Of a stretch of DNA of 48,614 nucleotides, positions 35,067 through 42,863 are shown piece after piece. Each line of letters begins with the position of its first letter. Position 1 is the stretch's first letter. Position numbers and translations under genes: made by a program. Under the pieces are notes generated by a model that had not been told where the DNA came from, did no database searches, and was given only the letters and a program-made list of their open reading frames with translations. This stretch comes from an uncultured Peptostreptococcaceae bacterium (GTDB taxonomy: Bacteria > Bacillota > Clostridia > Peptostreptococcales > Anaerovoracaceae): assembly GCA_949740445.1 (NCBI GenBank), contig CATJIF010000069.1, forward strand, positions 1 to 48,614, in the 5' to 3' direction.

Positions 35067-36153
35067 CTGTCATATCGTCGGTAGGCAAAAACGCAGAAAA
35101 TTCCACTACTTTTGCCTGGAGAGCCGCCATAATCCTCTGGGGGCTTTTTCCCTGTTGGGAATTCCAAAGCCGCATCAGTCCGTCAAAGCCAAAGGGATTT
35201 CCATCCTGGTCTTCTGCTTCGGTAATTCCATCGGTATACAGCAGCATCCGACTCTTTGGCTTTATTTTCTTTGTAACCGGTCTGTGATTTACTTCTTTTA
35301 GAATGCTGCAAATCGGCATTCCATAGACGGGAATTTCTTCAGGAGCCTTTCCCGGCTCTTCCAGAACAGGCAGGCAGTTGTGCCCGGCATTCACTAAAGT
35401 CAGCTCCCTGCTTTTTTTATTGTAAATTCCTGCTGCTATGGTTAAATACAGCTCGCCTCCGGCATGCAGATCGTTCAGTCCTTGCAAAATACCGTTGATA
35501 AGCTTTTTATAATCACCGGCTTCTTCCTTCATGCCGCGAATTACCTGGCGAAGGAAAATCGTTAAAAGCGAAGATTTTACTCCATGCCCCGAAACATCTG
35601 CTATATAAAACAGCAATCTCTCTTTATCAATAGCTACTACATCGAAAAAATCTCCTGCCAGGCTTTCTGCCGGCCGGTAGATGGAATGCAGCGTTATGCT
35701 TTCGTAATATTGCCCATCCTTTGGAAGCGCATTGTATTGTACCTGCCTGGCAAATTCCACATCTTGCTTCAGGCGGACAAAATGCTGCCGGTTGCTCTCC
35801 TCCAGCGCTTTTTGCTCTGTAATATCTACAAAAAATTCTATGTAATATCTTCTTGCCCCCGTCAATTGAACTGAGGAAGCTATAATACGGTAGGTTCTTC
35901 CATCAACAACGCTTTCTTTGTGCTCTGCAATGCCGCTGCCTCTGGAGCGCTGCGTTACGCAGTTCTTGCATTTTCGCTGGTGAGCCAGCGTTTCGTAGCA
36001 TTTCTCCCCACAGCGTTCTCCGAAGCGCTGCCGCATTTTTTCGTTCATATACAGCACCTGATCGTTTCCATCCATAACTCGAACCATGGCATCCATGCGG
36101 TCGATGATGGTGTACATCAGGGTATCTTCGTTTCGCAGCCTGCGATTTTCCAT
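35044..36153 (-). CDS. PAS-PP2C serine/threonine phosphatase (RsbU/SpoIIE type)
   Basis: The 369-residue protein has an N-terminal PAS domain (about 12-125) and a C-terminal PP2C/SpoIIE phosphatase domain (about 150-369). The PAS has four cysteines in GERCGEKCYETLAHQRKCKNC, a pattern seen in Cys-containing PAS sensors that may bind metal, an iron-sulfur cluster or sense redox. The phosphatase keeps AGDFFDVV, YIADVSGHG, LLYTDGITEAE and TDDMTATLI with the metal-binding aspartates. No membrane segment is present. The start ATG at 36153 has GGGGTAAATT near it. It has no anti-sigma or anti-anti-sigma neighbour, so its substrate is unknown. It overlaps the RNase H gene by 23 bp tail to tail. Confidence 0.9.
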   Translation of the reverse strand: MENRRLRNEDTLMYTIIDRMDAMVRVMDGNDQVLYMNEKMRQRFGERCGEKCYETLAHQRKCKNCVTQRSRGSGIAEHKESVVDGRTYRIIASSVQLTGARRYYIEFFVDITEQKALEESNRQHFVRLKQDVEFARQVQYNALPKDGQYYESITLHSIYRPAESLAGDFFDVVAIDKERLLFYIADVSGHGVKSSLLTIFLRQVIRGMKEEAGDYKKLINGILQGLNDLHAGGELYLTIAAGIYNKKSRELTLVNAGHNCLPVLEEPGKAPEEIPVYGMPICSILKEVNHRPVTKKIKPKSRMLLYTDGITEAEDQDGNPFGFDGLMRLWNSQQGKSPQRIMAALQAKVVEFSAFLPTDDMTATLIEFL

Positions 36154-36271
36154 AATTTACCCCATATATTGTATTCGTCTTTCATTTGTCCACCAACAGT
36201 GTATCACAGAGTTGAAATTTGAAAAAGGGTTTTTTTCGAAAACACAATTTCCAAAAAATATGCTGTGGTGG

Positions 36272-36299
36272 TTGCTTTTCCCGTTTTTTCTGCTACGAT
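36272..36299 (+). promoter_or_regulatory. possible promoter of the gamma-glutamyltransferase-family gene
   Basis: TTGCTT (36272-36277) and TACGAT (36294-36299) are 16 bp apart, giving a leader of about 115 nt. The leader holds a perfect 8-bp hairpin, ACGGCGGC-ATT-GCCGCCGT (36319-36337), and a longer inverted pair, CTCGATT (around 36344) with AATCGAG (around 36393). The -10 match is only moderate. Confidence 0.35.
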
Positions 36300-36420
36300 G
36301 ATAGTAGCTTTCATTTGTACGGCGGCATTGCCGCCGTCTATCCCTCGATTTGCAGTAATACTCCCGATTGAAAAAATATGCCTTTGCAATCAATCGAGTA
36401 AGAAAGGAAGTACAGCTATT

Positions 36421-38028
36421 ATGAAATTTTCCTATCAGTTTCAAAAATATCCTTCAGCCCGGCAGGTAGTATATTCCAACAAAGGAATTGTATGTACCTC
36501 TACGCCTATGGCTGCTCAGGCTGGGGCCGATATCATCCGGCAGGGTGGAAATGCCGTAGATGCCGCTATTGCTACAGCTGCCATGCTGACAGTGACAGAG
36601 CCCACCTCCAACGGCATCGGCGGGGACGGCTTTGCGCTTGTATGGATTAAAGACCAACTTTACGGCTTAAATTCCAGCGGCCCTGCTCCTGCTGCCCTGT
36701 CCTCCAAGGAACTGTTAAATAAAGGCTTAACCGAGATGCCGACCTATGGATGGACACCTGTTACTGTACCGGGCATTCCCGCTGCCTGGGCTGTTTTGTC
36801 CGAACGCTTCGGCAGGCTCTCGTTCCGGCAGGTATTGGAACCCGCTATCCGCACGGCACAGCAGGGGTATGCTGTTCAGCCTACGGTGGCCCGTTTCTGG
36901 AAAAAAGCTTTTGAAACCTACAAAAAAAAGACCTCCGGTCAGGAATTTGAAGCCTGGTTCGACACTTTTGCGCCCGGCGGGAAAACGCCTGGCGCAGGCG
37001 AGGTATGGCGCTCGGAGAGCCATGCAAAGACATTGGAGGAAATTGCCGATACCAAGGCAGAATCCTTCTATCGCGGCCGCCTTGCTGAGGTCATCGACCA
37101 TTGTAGCCGTACCCAAGGCGGGTATCTGCGCAAAGAGGATCTTGCCGCTTTTTATCCGGAGTGGGTCGAGCCCATTTCTGTCTCTTACAAGGGATATCAG
37201 GTCTGTGAAATTCCGCCCAATGGCCATGGAATTACAGCGCTGATGGCTTTGAATATTTTCGAACAATTAAGCTGTATATCGCGAAGCGATGTAGCCACGC
37301 TCCACAATATGATCGAAGCCATGAAGCTGGCCTTTACAGACGCCAAAGAATATGTGGCTGATCCCCATTATATGAACGTCTCTCCAGAACAGCTTTTGAG
37401 CAAGGAGTATGCGAAACAGCGGGCAGCCCTTGTCGGCGAAAAGGCTCTGATGCCTGCGCCAGGGCATCCCGACCGCGGTGGCACAGTCTATTTATGTACT
37501 GCCGATGGCGAAGGAAACATGGTTTCTTACATTCAAAGCAATTATATGGGATTTGGTTCTGGTATCGTTATTCCCAATACCGGCATTGCGCTTCACAACC
37601 GCGGAAATAATTTCTATTTAAAGCCAGGGCATCCCAACTGCGCAGAAGGTGGAAAAAAGCCATATCATACGATTATTCCCGGATTCTTGATGAAAGACGG
37701 CAAAGCAGTCGGCCCCTTTGGTGTTATGGGTGGCTTTATGCAGCCCCAGGGCCACATGCAAGTAATGACAAATACCATTGATTTTGCTCTAAATCCTCAA
37801 GATTCTCTGGATGCTCCCCGCTGGCAGTGGACGGGCGAAAAACACGTTTTAGTAGAGCCCTCTTTTCCGCATTCCATGGTGCAGGAACTGGCTGCCCGCG
37901 GCCACGAGATTTCCATTTGTTCGGAACCGGCGGAATTTGGTCGCGGTCAGATCATTTGGCGGACAGAAAACGGAACACTGTGCGCTGGCACAGAATCTCG
38001 CTGTGATGGCTGCGCCTCGATTGTTTAA
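36421..38028 (+). CDS. gamma-glutamyltransferase-family protein (cytoplasmic type)
   Basis: The 535-residue protein is an Ntn-hydrolase of the gamma-glutamyltranspeptidase family, made as one chain that cleaves itself. The expected nucleophile is T355 in RGGTVYLCTADGEGNMVS, where the small subunit would begin. Other family blocks are TPMAAQAGADIIRQGGNAVDAAIA, NGIGGDGFALVW, and MGGFMQPQGHMQV. There is no signal peptide, unlike secreted GGT, so it resembles cytoplasmic YwrD-type members. The ATG at 36421 was chosen since AAGAAAGGAAG lies upstream and the protein start matches the family; the frame is open further up. The stop codon merges directly into an intergenic repeat. Substrate (glutathione-like or other gamma-glutamyl or acylamide compounds) is unknown. 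Confidence 0.9.
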   Translation: MKFSYQFQKYPSARQVVYSNKGIVCTSTPMAAQAGADIIRQGGNAVDAAIATAAMLTVTEPTSNGIGGDGFALVWIKDQLYGLNSSGPAPAALSSKELLNKGLTEMPTYGWTPVTVPGIPAAWAVLSERFGRLSFRQVLEPAIRTAQQGYAVQPTVARFWKKAFETYKKKTSGQEFEAWFDTFAPGGKTPGAGEVWRSESHAKTLEEIADTKAESFYRGRLAEVIDHCSRTQGGYLRKEDLAAFYPEWVEPISVSYKGYQVCEIPPNGHGITALMALNIFEQLSCISRSDVATLHNMIEAMKLAFTDAKEYVADPHYMNVSPEQLLSKEYAKQRAALVGEKALMPAPGHPDRGGTVYLCTADGEGNMVSYIQSNYMGFGSGIVIPNTGIALHNRGNNFYLKPGHPNCAEGGKKPYHTIIPGFLMKDGKAVGPFGVMGGFMQPQGHMQVMTNTIDFALNPQDSLDAPRWQWTGEKHVLVEPSFPHSMVQELAARGHEISICSEPAEFGRGQIIWRTENGTLCAGTESRCDGCASIV

Positions 38029-38116
38029 TGTCTATACCCGGCGATTGTCAAGCCGAACGAAGTGAGGCGCAGGCAGAGCTTAGCGGAGCCGATGAAATGT
38101 CTATACCCGGCGATTG
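38027..38116 (+). repeat. intergenic repeat element, copy A
   Basis: The 21-bp terminal word beginning AATGTCTATACCCGG occurs at 38027-38047 and again at 38096-38116. Between them lies GCAGAGCTTAGCGGAGCCG (38073-38091). The same words in the same order and orientation recur in copy B at 40900-41045. The first word starts at the stop codon of the gamma-glutamyltransferase-family gene. An open frame of 79 codons crosses it (MSIPGD... twice), but I regard this as incidental to a DNA repeat. Confidence 0.8.
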
Positions 38117-38240
38117 GCACCTGCGTTCGCTTGCGCTTACTTCGCTGTCCGTTTTGCCGAGCAAATCAGCTTCGCGCGTTGCGCTTGCTTCTTTGGGCAA
38201 AAAGGCGAGCGCGAAGGCTATAATCTGCAATTTACGATTT

Positions 38241-38279
38241 AGCGTATTGCAATTACAAATCGCGTAATCGCAATACGCT
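38241..38279 (+). terminator. long hairpin after repeat copy A, likely terminator
   Basis: AGCGTATTGCAATTAC (38241-38256) pairs with GTAATCGCAATACGCT (38264-38279) at 15 of 16 positions around a 7-nt loop. GTTTCTCCGCTTTTTT follows. It is about 210 bp after the gamma-glutamyltransferase-family stop and may end that transcript; the T-run is separated by 10 bp, so function is uncertain. Confidence 0.5.
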
Positions 38280-38910
38280 GTTTCTCCGCTTTTTTCGGCC
38301 GGTTGCTTTTATGGATTTGCCCTCTATTCCATTTGCAGCTGGTCGTTTTTTTCTTAAGATGATCTTTTCTTCCTGCTCTTTTTTCTCTCCCTTTGTTTAT
38401 TTTCGAATTTATTTTTCTTAATTAAATATGTATTTAATCACTATGATTTTAATTTATGTACAATTTTTTAGACGTTTTTTACATCTTTGCTTGATAAATG
38501 CCTATAAAATCTTTTTTTCCCAGTTTCGAGTAGCGGATTAGTCAAATTGCGATGAGCAGGATGCATTTTTTAGCAATAACCGCGAAGTGCTTTCTCTCCG
38601 ATTTTGCATTTCAATAGCTTCTCTTTATCCTGTTTGATAAGCTGTAATTGTTTATATGCACATTTATATAAGAATTTTACTTTGATAGCATTTTAAATTC
38701 TTCCTTATTCCATGTGTTAATAAATTTTCCTATAGGAATATCTCGTTTTTGTGTATTTCCTTCGGCAGCTTGGAAAATTCCAATATGTAAAACTCAATCT
38801 GAATCAGTGTGGAGAAAGCGGCAATTATCCTCCTACAGACGAAAACAGAAATAAAACTCGTTTCTATCAGAACACAGAATCTGTATCCGCATTTTAATTA
38901 TTTGTGCTAC
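38280..38910. other. AT-rich gap without a recognisable gene
   Basis: About 630 bp, markedly richer in A and T than the flanking genes, between repeat copy A and the PadR promoter. No open frame with a ribosome binding site and recognisable protein was found on either strand. A short minus-strand stretch around 38540-38640 reads as possible degenerate coding sequence with stops, too weak to name. Confidence 0.6.
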
Positions 38911-38939
38911 TTGACTTTATTTTCTTTTTATCTTATTAT
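38911..38939 (+). promoter_or_regulatory. promoter of the PadR-DUF2812 pair
   Basis: TTGACT (38911-38916) and TATTAT (38934-38939) are separated by 17 bp, about 60 bp before the PadR start codon. The stretch between them and the start (ATAATAGATATATCGAATATC) has AT-rich partial symmetry that could be the PadR operator. Confidence 0.7.
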
Positions 38940-38998
38940 AGCGATAATAGATATATCGAATATCAATATAGTAAACTTCACTGGGGGTATCTTATTCT

Positions 38999-39472
38999 AT
39001 GGCAAGAGAACAGCTGAAAACCTTGACAGAGCCAATGTATTATCTATTGCTCTCTTTAACAAAAAGCCAGCACGGCTACAGAATTATGCAATCCATTCAG
39101 GAAATTTCCGGCGGACGGGTAAAAGTCGGCGCAGGTACACTTTACGCCCTGCTCTCCCGCTTCGAAACAGAGGGTGTGATAGAGCAGATTGCAGCACAGG
39201 AGCGAAAAAAAATCTATGCCTTGACAGACAAAGGACGGCAGCTTTTATCTGCCGAGTATCTACGCCTGCAAAGCATGACAAAGGATGGACGCAGATTTTT
39301 CGACGATACTGGTGCTGTCCTTCCCTCCGACCCTCCCGATGGAGAAATCCTGCTGATAGAAGAAGAATTATTTCCGGAAGAAACTTCCGAGCCTTCTGTA
39401 AAACGCCAAAGGGAGAATGAAAAACGCGAAAAACACCATCCGCAGCTCAACAGGAAAGGAGTTTTGGTATGA
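38999..39472 (+). CDS. PadR-family transcriptional regulator
   Basis: The 157-residue protein has the PadR winged helix: LTEPMYYLLLSLTKSQHGYRIMQSI, then GGRVKVGAGTLYALLSRFETEGVIEQ and the wing ERKKIYALTDKGRQLL. The C-terminal part (about residues 95-157) is acidic then basic, without the usual long PadR dimerisation helix pair, so it is of the short PadR-s2 type. The start ATG has CTGGGGG upstream at 10 bp. Its stop overlaps the next start (ATGA), a classic PadR plus DUF2812 pair, and it probably represses its own operon. Confidence 0.92.
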   Translation: MAREQLKTLTEPMYYLLLSLTKSQHGYRIMQSIQEISGGRVKVGAGTLYALLSRFETEGVIEQIAAQERKKIYALTDKGRQLLSAEYLRLQSMTKDGRRFFDDTGAVLPSDPPDGEILLIEEELFPEETSEPSVKRQRENEKREKHHPQLNRKGVLV

Positions 39473-40896
39473 ATATCTATCGCATCTGGCCTTTGCTTCC
39501 CGCTTGTTACATTCCTGATTATCTGCAATGGATGGAAAACCGCCATGGCCTTCGCTTCGCTGGGCTTTGCTGGTTACCATTGTTTGCGAAATACCAGCCG
39601 ATTTCTTTTGAAGAGTCTTCTGATTATACTGTAGACTACTTTCCCTCTTCCTCGCTTCAGTCAATCCAGAATTACTTCGATCTTTGTGAATCCTCCGGCT
39701 GGGAACCTGTATTGCAGGTAAATGATTATAAAATTTACCGCGATAAAGGAGGTGCTGATCCTCTTTACGCAAATGATTCCGAACGTCGACATATTTGGAT
39801 AAAGGCTTGGAAAAAGAAGAAATCACCTCTTTTTTTTAATCTCTATCTTATATTTTTCACTTTGTGGTCATTGTTGTCTTTAAGTAGAGACTCGATTGAC
39901 GGATATGTTTTCCTAACTCCTTGTTTTTCGCAGATATTTATGTTTCTTCTTATTATTCTGTTCTGGCTTGCTACGGTTTCTCTTATTTTGAGTTTTATTT
40001 TTCCCTTGATATTCCGTCGAAAGCCTCTTGGTACTGTGAAGATTGCCTGTGCAACACTGCTGCGATTGCTGGTGTGGGGATTGTGTGCTGCCATCCTTAT
40101 TTTTTTCCTCCTGGCAACGCTTCAGGAATATATGCAAACAAATTTTTACTGGTGGGGAATTCTAATTACGCTTCCACTTATCCATTACTATTTCTCCTGG
40201 CACAGAGATGAATTTTCTAATAGGAAAATCAAAGGAATTTATCGGCTGCCTCAGAAAATTTCTCTGGCTATTGCCCTGTTTCTTTCCTCAGCCGCTGCTC
40301 TCACTGTCATCTGGCACCTTCATGTGGTTTCGGAACGCGAGCTAAGCGACCAGACCATTTGGATTCGAAGTCACAATGTGATGTGCAGCGAACTTCTGTA
40401 TCGAAATACTTCCGACTCTCTACCGCTCCTTTGCTACCTGCGAACTTCCGGACTTTCAGAGGAAGAAATTTACAGGCGAAAAGAGAAAATGCTATCGCAG
40501 TATTGCCAGAAGGATTTTCCTTATCAATATGGCGACCTTAGTGGTTTGAAAGCCAAGCTCGATGGTACTTCTTCTGATGCTGGCCTTTATTCTTTTGCCG
40601 ATGCGTTTTCCGATGTTGATAATTCCTTCAATTCGGCTTTGCTGCCGCATATAAGAGCCTTGGATATTTTACAGGAGCATGGCATTGAAAAAGCCTTCCT
40701 CAATTCTTTTGGAACAGGCTATATCCTCAGTCGCGGCAACAGCATCTATCGCCTCAATTCACCTACCGAATTTTTTACAGTTACTGACAAAAATGAAGAT
40801 GAGATTCAGCAGATGGCAGAAAAAATCGCAGACAACTTGCTTATTCAGATGGAAGAGCTGGACGAAAAAACCATTTCCAATTCTTGTGAATTGTGA
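39469..40896 (+). CDS. DUF2812-domain membrane protein
   Basis: The 475-residue protein has an N-terminal DUF2812 domain (about residues 1-115; PDYLQWMENRHGLRFAG and DYTVDYFPSSSL). At least four membrane spans follow between about 125 and 285 (for example FNLYLIFFTLWSLLSL, IFMFLLIILFWLATVSLIL, LLVWGLCAAILIFFLLA). The C-terminal 190 residues are soluble. DUF2812 proteins are usually paired with a PadR regulator, as here with a 4-bp overlap; their role is unknown, though stress or membrane responses have been suggested for such pairs. The stop codon abuts repeat copy B. Confidence 0.88.
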   Translation: MNIYRIWPLLPACYIPDYLQWMENRHGLRFAGLCWLPLFAKYQPISFEESSDYTVDYFPSSSLQSIQNYFDLCESSGWEPVLQVNDYKIYRDKGGADPLYANDSERRHIWIKAWKKKKSPLFFNLYLIFFTLWSLLSLSRDSIDGYVFLTPCFSQIFMFLLIILFWLATVSLILSFIFPLIFRRKPLGTVKIACATLLRLLVWGLCAAILIFFLLATLQEYMQTNFYWWGILITLPLIHYYFSWHRDEFSNRKIKGIYRLPQKISLAIALFLSSAAALTVIWHLHVVSERELSDQTIWIRSHNVMCSELLYRNTSDSLPLLCYLRTSGLSEEEIYRRKEKMLSQYCQKDFPYQYGDLSGLKAKLDGTSSDAGLYSFADAFSDVDNSFNSALLPHIRALDILQEHGIEKAFLNSFGTGYILSRGNSIYRLNSPTEFFTVTDKNEDEIQQMAEKIADNLLIQMEELDEKTISNSCEL

Positions 40897-40899
40897 TAT

Positions 40900-41045
40900 A
40901 ATGTCTATACCCGGTGATTGGCGAGCCGAACTTGAGAGGCGATGACAGAACCGTGGTATAACAGATACCGCGTAGCTTAGCGACTGCCAAACGCAGTGCT
41001 GGCAGAGCTTAGCGGAGCCGGTGCAATGTCTATACCCGGTGGTTG
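40900..41045 (+). repeat. intergenic repeat element, copy B
   Basis: Terminal words beginning AATGTCTATACCCGG occur at 40900-40920 and 41025-41045, with GCAGAGCTTAGCGGAGCCG at 41002-41020 exactly as in copy A. It is about 55 bp longer than copy A because of an inserted middle segment. Orientation is the same as copy A. It begins 3 bp after the DUF2812 stop and ends 45 bp before the darA start. Confidence 0.8.
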
Positions 41046-41089
41046 GCGAGCTGGTACAATCATCAAATATAATACAAGGGGGTATCCGT

Positions 41090-41425
41090 ATGAAACTGAT
41101 TTTGGCAATCGTAAATAAAGACGACGAAGCAGATACCATTAGCGAACTGAATAAAAATCAATTTTTCGTAACGAAATTAGCAACTACTGGTGGTTTTCTC
41201 AATGGCAAAAATACGACGCTGATGATCGGTACTGGAGATGACCGCGTTTCTTCGGCGATTGAGATCATTCAAAAGATGGCAGGCAGCCGTACAGCAAAAA
41301 TGGCAGGCAGCCCACCCATGACTTCAGGCGGGCTGTTTCCCGGTGCTGCTACCATCCCCGTAGATGTTCAGACGGGCGGTGCTACTGTCTTTGTTCTAAA
41401 TGTCGAGCAGTTCGATAAGCTTTGA
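41090..41425 (+). CDS. darA: cyclic di-AMP receptor DarA (PII-like)
   Basis: DarA (PstA, DUF970) is a trimeric PII-like protein that binds c-di-AMP. The 111-residue protein has KLILAIVNKDDEADTISELN, LATTGGFLNGKNTTLMIGTGDD and the C-terminal ATIPVDVQTGGATVFVLNVEQF, all typical. The ATG at 41090 has AAGGGGG upstream; the longer frame would come from the repeat and is rejected. The gene stands alone between repeat copy B and a bidirectional terminator. Its downstream partner is not known in the family; the matching c-di-AMP phosphodiesterase gdpP is 21 kb away in this window. Confidence 0.96.
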   Translation: MKLILAIVNKDDEADTISELNKNQFFVTKLATTGGFLNGKNTTLMIGTGDDRVSSAIEIIQKMAGSRTAKMAGSPPMTSGGLFPGAATIPVDVQTGGATVFVLNVEQFDKL

Positions 41426-41464
41426 TCCAAAGAAAAAGCCGCCGAAATTCCCATTGTTTAAAAC

Positions 41465-41518
41465 AAAAATTCCCGTTTATCACCAGTGCACAAAGCGCTG
41501 AGTGTGACGGGAATTTTT
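41465..41518. terminator. bidirectional terminator between darA and the cysteine desulfurase gene
   Basis: AAAAATTCCCGT (41465-41476) pairs with ACGGGAATTTTT (41507-41518), enclosing an inner partly paired segment. Runs of A and T flank both sides. The genes on either side converge. Confidence 0.85.
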
Positions 41519-41522
41519 TTCG

Positions 41523-42659
41523 TTATTTCTGATTGCGGCAAATGCGCCAAATTGCCTCTGCTGCAGCATCCATCTCCCGCGCTGTATTGTATGGCCCTAC
41601 GCTGATTCTAACGCATCCTATTTCAGAGGTGCCGATGGTTTTATGTGCAAGGCCGGCGCAATGAAACCCCGCGCGAACAGCAATTCCATAGCGATTTAAC
41701 TGATCTCCGACTTCTTCACAATCCATCCCTTCAATATTAAATGCTGTAACGCCTGTTTTTTCTTCAGGATTTTCCGGGCCATAGAGAATGACTGGTTCCA
41801 TATTGCGCAGTTTTTCTTCCAATCTTCGAATGAGAGCTGTTTCGTGTGCCCGTACTGTCTTTAGAGAAGAAACATATCGTATTGCTGCTCCAAGACCAAT
41901 AATCGAAGGTGCATTTAGAGTTCCCGATTCGTAGCGTTCCGGAGCTTCTACGGGTTGGCGCAAATCTCTGGAATTGGTTCCCGTTCCTCCTTCTTTTATG
42001 GTATCCAATATTCTTCCTGGACGAATATATAAAATCCCTGTTCCCAGCGGTCCTAAAAGGCCCTTATGTCCAGGCATGGCAATCATATCCGCCTGTAATT
42101 CATCAGCATTCACCCTCAATGCTCCTGCGGACTGCGAAGCATCGACAAGATATGTTAAACGATGTTTTTGCGCAATTGCTCCGATATCTTCTACCGGCAA
42201 AATTGTTCCCGTTACATTGGAAGCATGCGTGCATATAATCATGGCGGTTTCCGGACGTATGGCAGATCTGACAGCCTGTGCGTTAATTTTTCCTTCCGCA
42301 TCGCCGTATACTACTGTAGTTCCGATTCCGTGCTGCTCCAGTGCTTTCAGTGGGCGCAGAACGGAGTTATGCTCCATCGACGTGGTGATAACGTGATCCC
42401 CGGAATGCAGCGTCCCCTTGATTGCCAGATTTAATGCATCCGTAGCGTTGCTGGTAAATACAATTGTAGATGGATCATCTGCCCCTATAAAATTTGCCGC
42501 GGCTTTGCGTGCTTCAAAAACACCAGCTCCTGTTTTCATGGACATGTCATGTCCTGACCGTCCCGGATTTCCACAATACCTCAGCATACATTCTTCCATG
42601 GCCTGTATGCTTTGCTTAGGCTTGGGGAAGGAGGTAGCCGCATTGTCCAGATAAATCAT
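41523..42659 (-). CDS. cysteine desulfurase-like class V aminotransferase
   Basis: The 378-residue PLP enzyme starts MIYLDNAATSFPKP, the IscS/SufS-like start. The PLP lysine is in MPGHKGLLGPLG and the conserved cysteine in GFHCAGLAHKTIG. It fits the group of class V proteins resembling EF2568 of Enterococcus rather than IscS: the active-site loop is short and no iscU or sufU gene adjoins. It may supply sulfur for selenium, molybdenum or thiouridine metabolism; this is inference. The ATG at 42659 has AGAGGTG 7 bp upstream; an earlier in-frame GTG lies inside that ribosome binding site. It has its own bidirectional terminator at the end. Confidence 0.85.
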   Translation of the reverse strand: MIYLDNAATSFPKPKQSIQAMEECMLRYCGNPGRSGHDMSMKTGAGVFEARKAAANFIGADDPSTIVFTSNATDALNLAIKGTLHSGDHVITTSMEHNSVLRPLKALEQHGIGTTVVYGDAEGKINAQAVRSAIRPETAMIICTHASNVTGTILPVEDIGAIAQKHRLTYLVDASQSAGALRVNADELQADMIAMPGHKGLLGPLGTGILYIRPGRILDTIKEGGTGTNSRDLRQPVEAPERYESGTLNAPSIIGLGAAIRYVSSLKTVRAHETALIRRLEEKLRNMEPVILYGPENPEEKTGVTAFNIEGMDCEEVGDQLNRYGIAVRAGFHCAGLAHKTIGTSEIGCVRISVGPYNTAREMDAAAEAIWRICRNQK

Positions 42660-42786
42660 AGATATCACCTCTTTGTTTCTGTCATTACAGCTACATTATA
42701 TTCTCTTCTCTCTGGAAAAATGCGGATGTGCAAAAGAACGCTTGTACTTTTTATTCTGAATCCTTCACATTGCGGAAAATCTCTAT

Positions 42787-42825
42787 AAAAAATGCAGGCG
42801 TGTGGCGGATACCCCTGCATTTTTT
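42787..42825. terminator. bidirectional terminator after the PIN/NYN-like gene
   Basis: AAAAAATGCAGG (42787-42798) pairs perfectly with CCTGCATTTTTT (42814-42825) around a 15-nt loop. It lies 39 bp after the stop of the PIN/NYN-like gene and upstream of the cysteine desulfurase gene. Confidence 0.85.
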
Positions 42826-42863
42826 AAACCTGATCTACATTTACGTACGCATTCTGTTAATGT

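Noticed and set aside
38098-38122. TGGCAC in repeat copy A as a -24 element
   Set aside because: The following bases give TTCG instead of TTGC at the -12 position.
38028-38267. 79-codon open frame across repeat copy A (MSIPGD repeated)
   Set aside because: No ribosome binding site, starts inside the previous stop codon, and the repetition is explained by the DNA repeat; the equivalent frame in copy B stops after 15 codons.
38540-38640. Degenerate minus-strand coding stretch that might be a transposase remnant
   Set aside because: Stops interrupt it and the resemblance is too short and weak to name.
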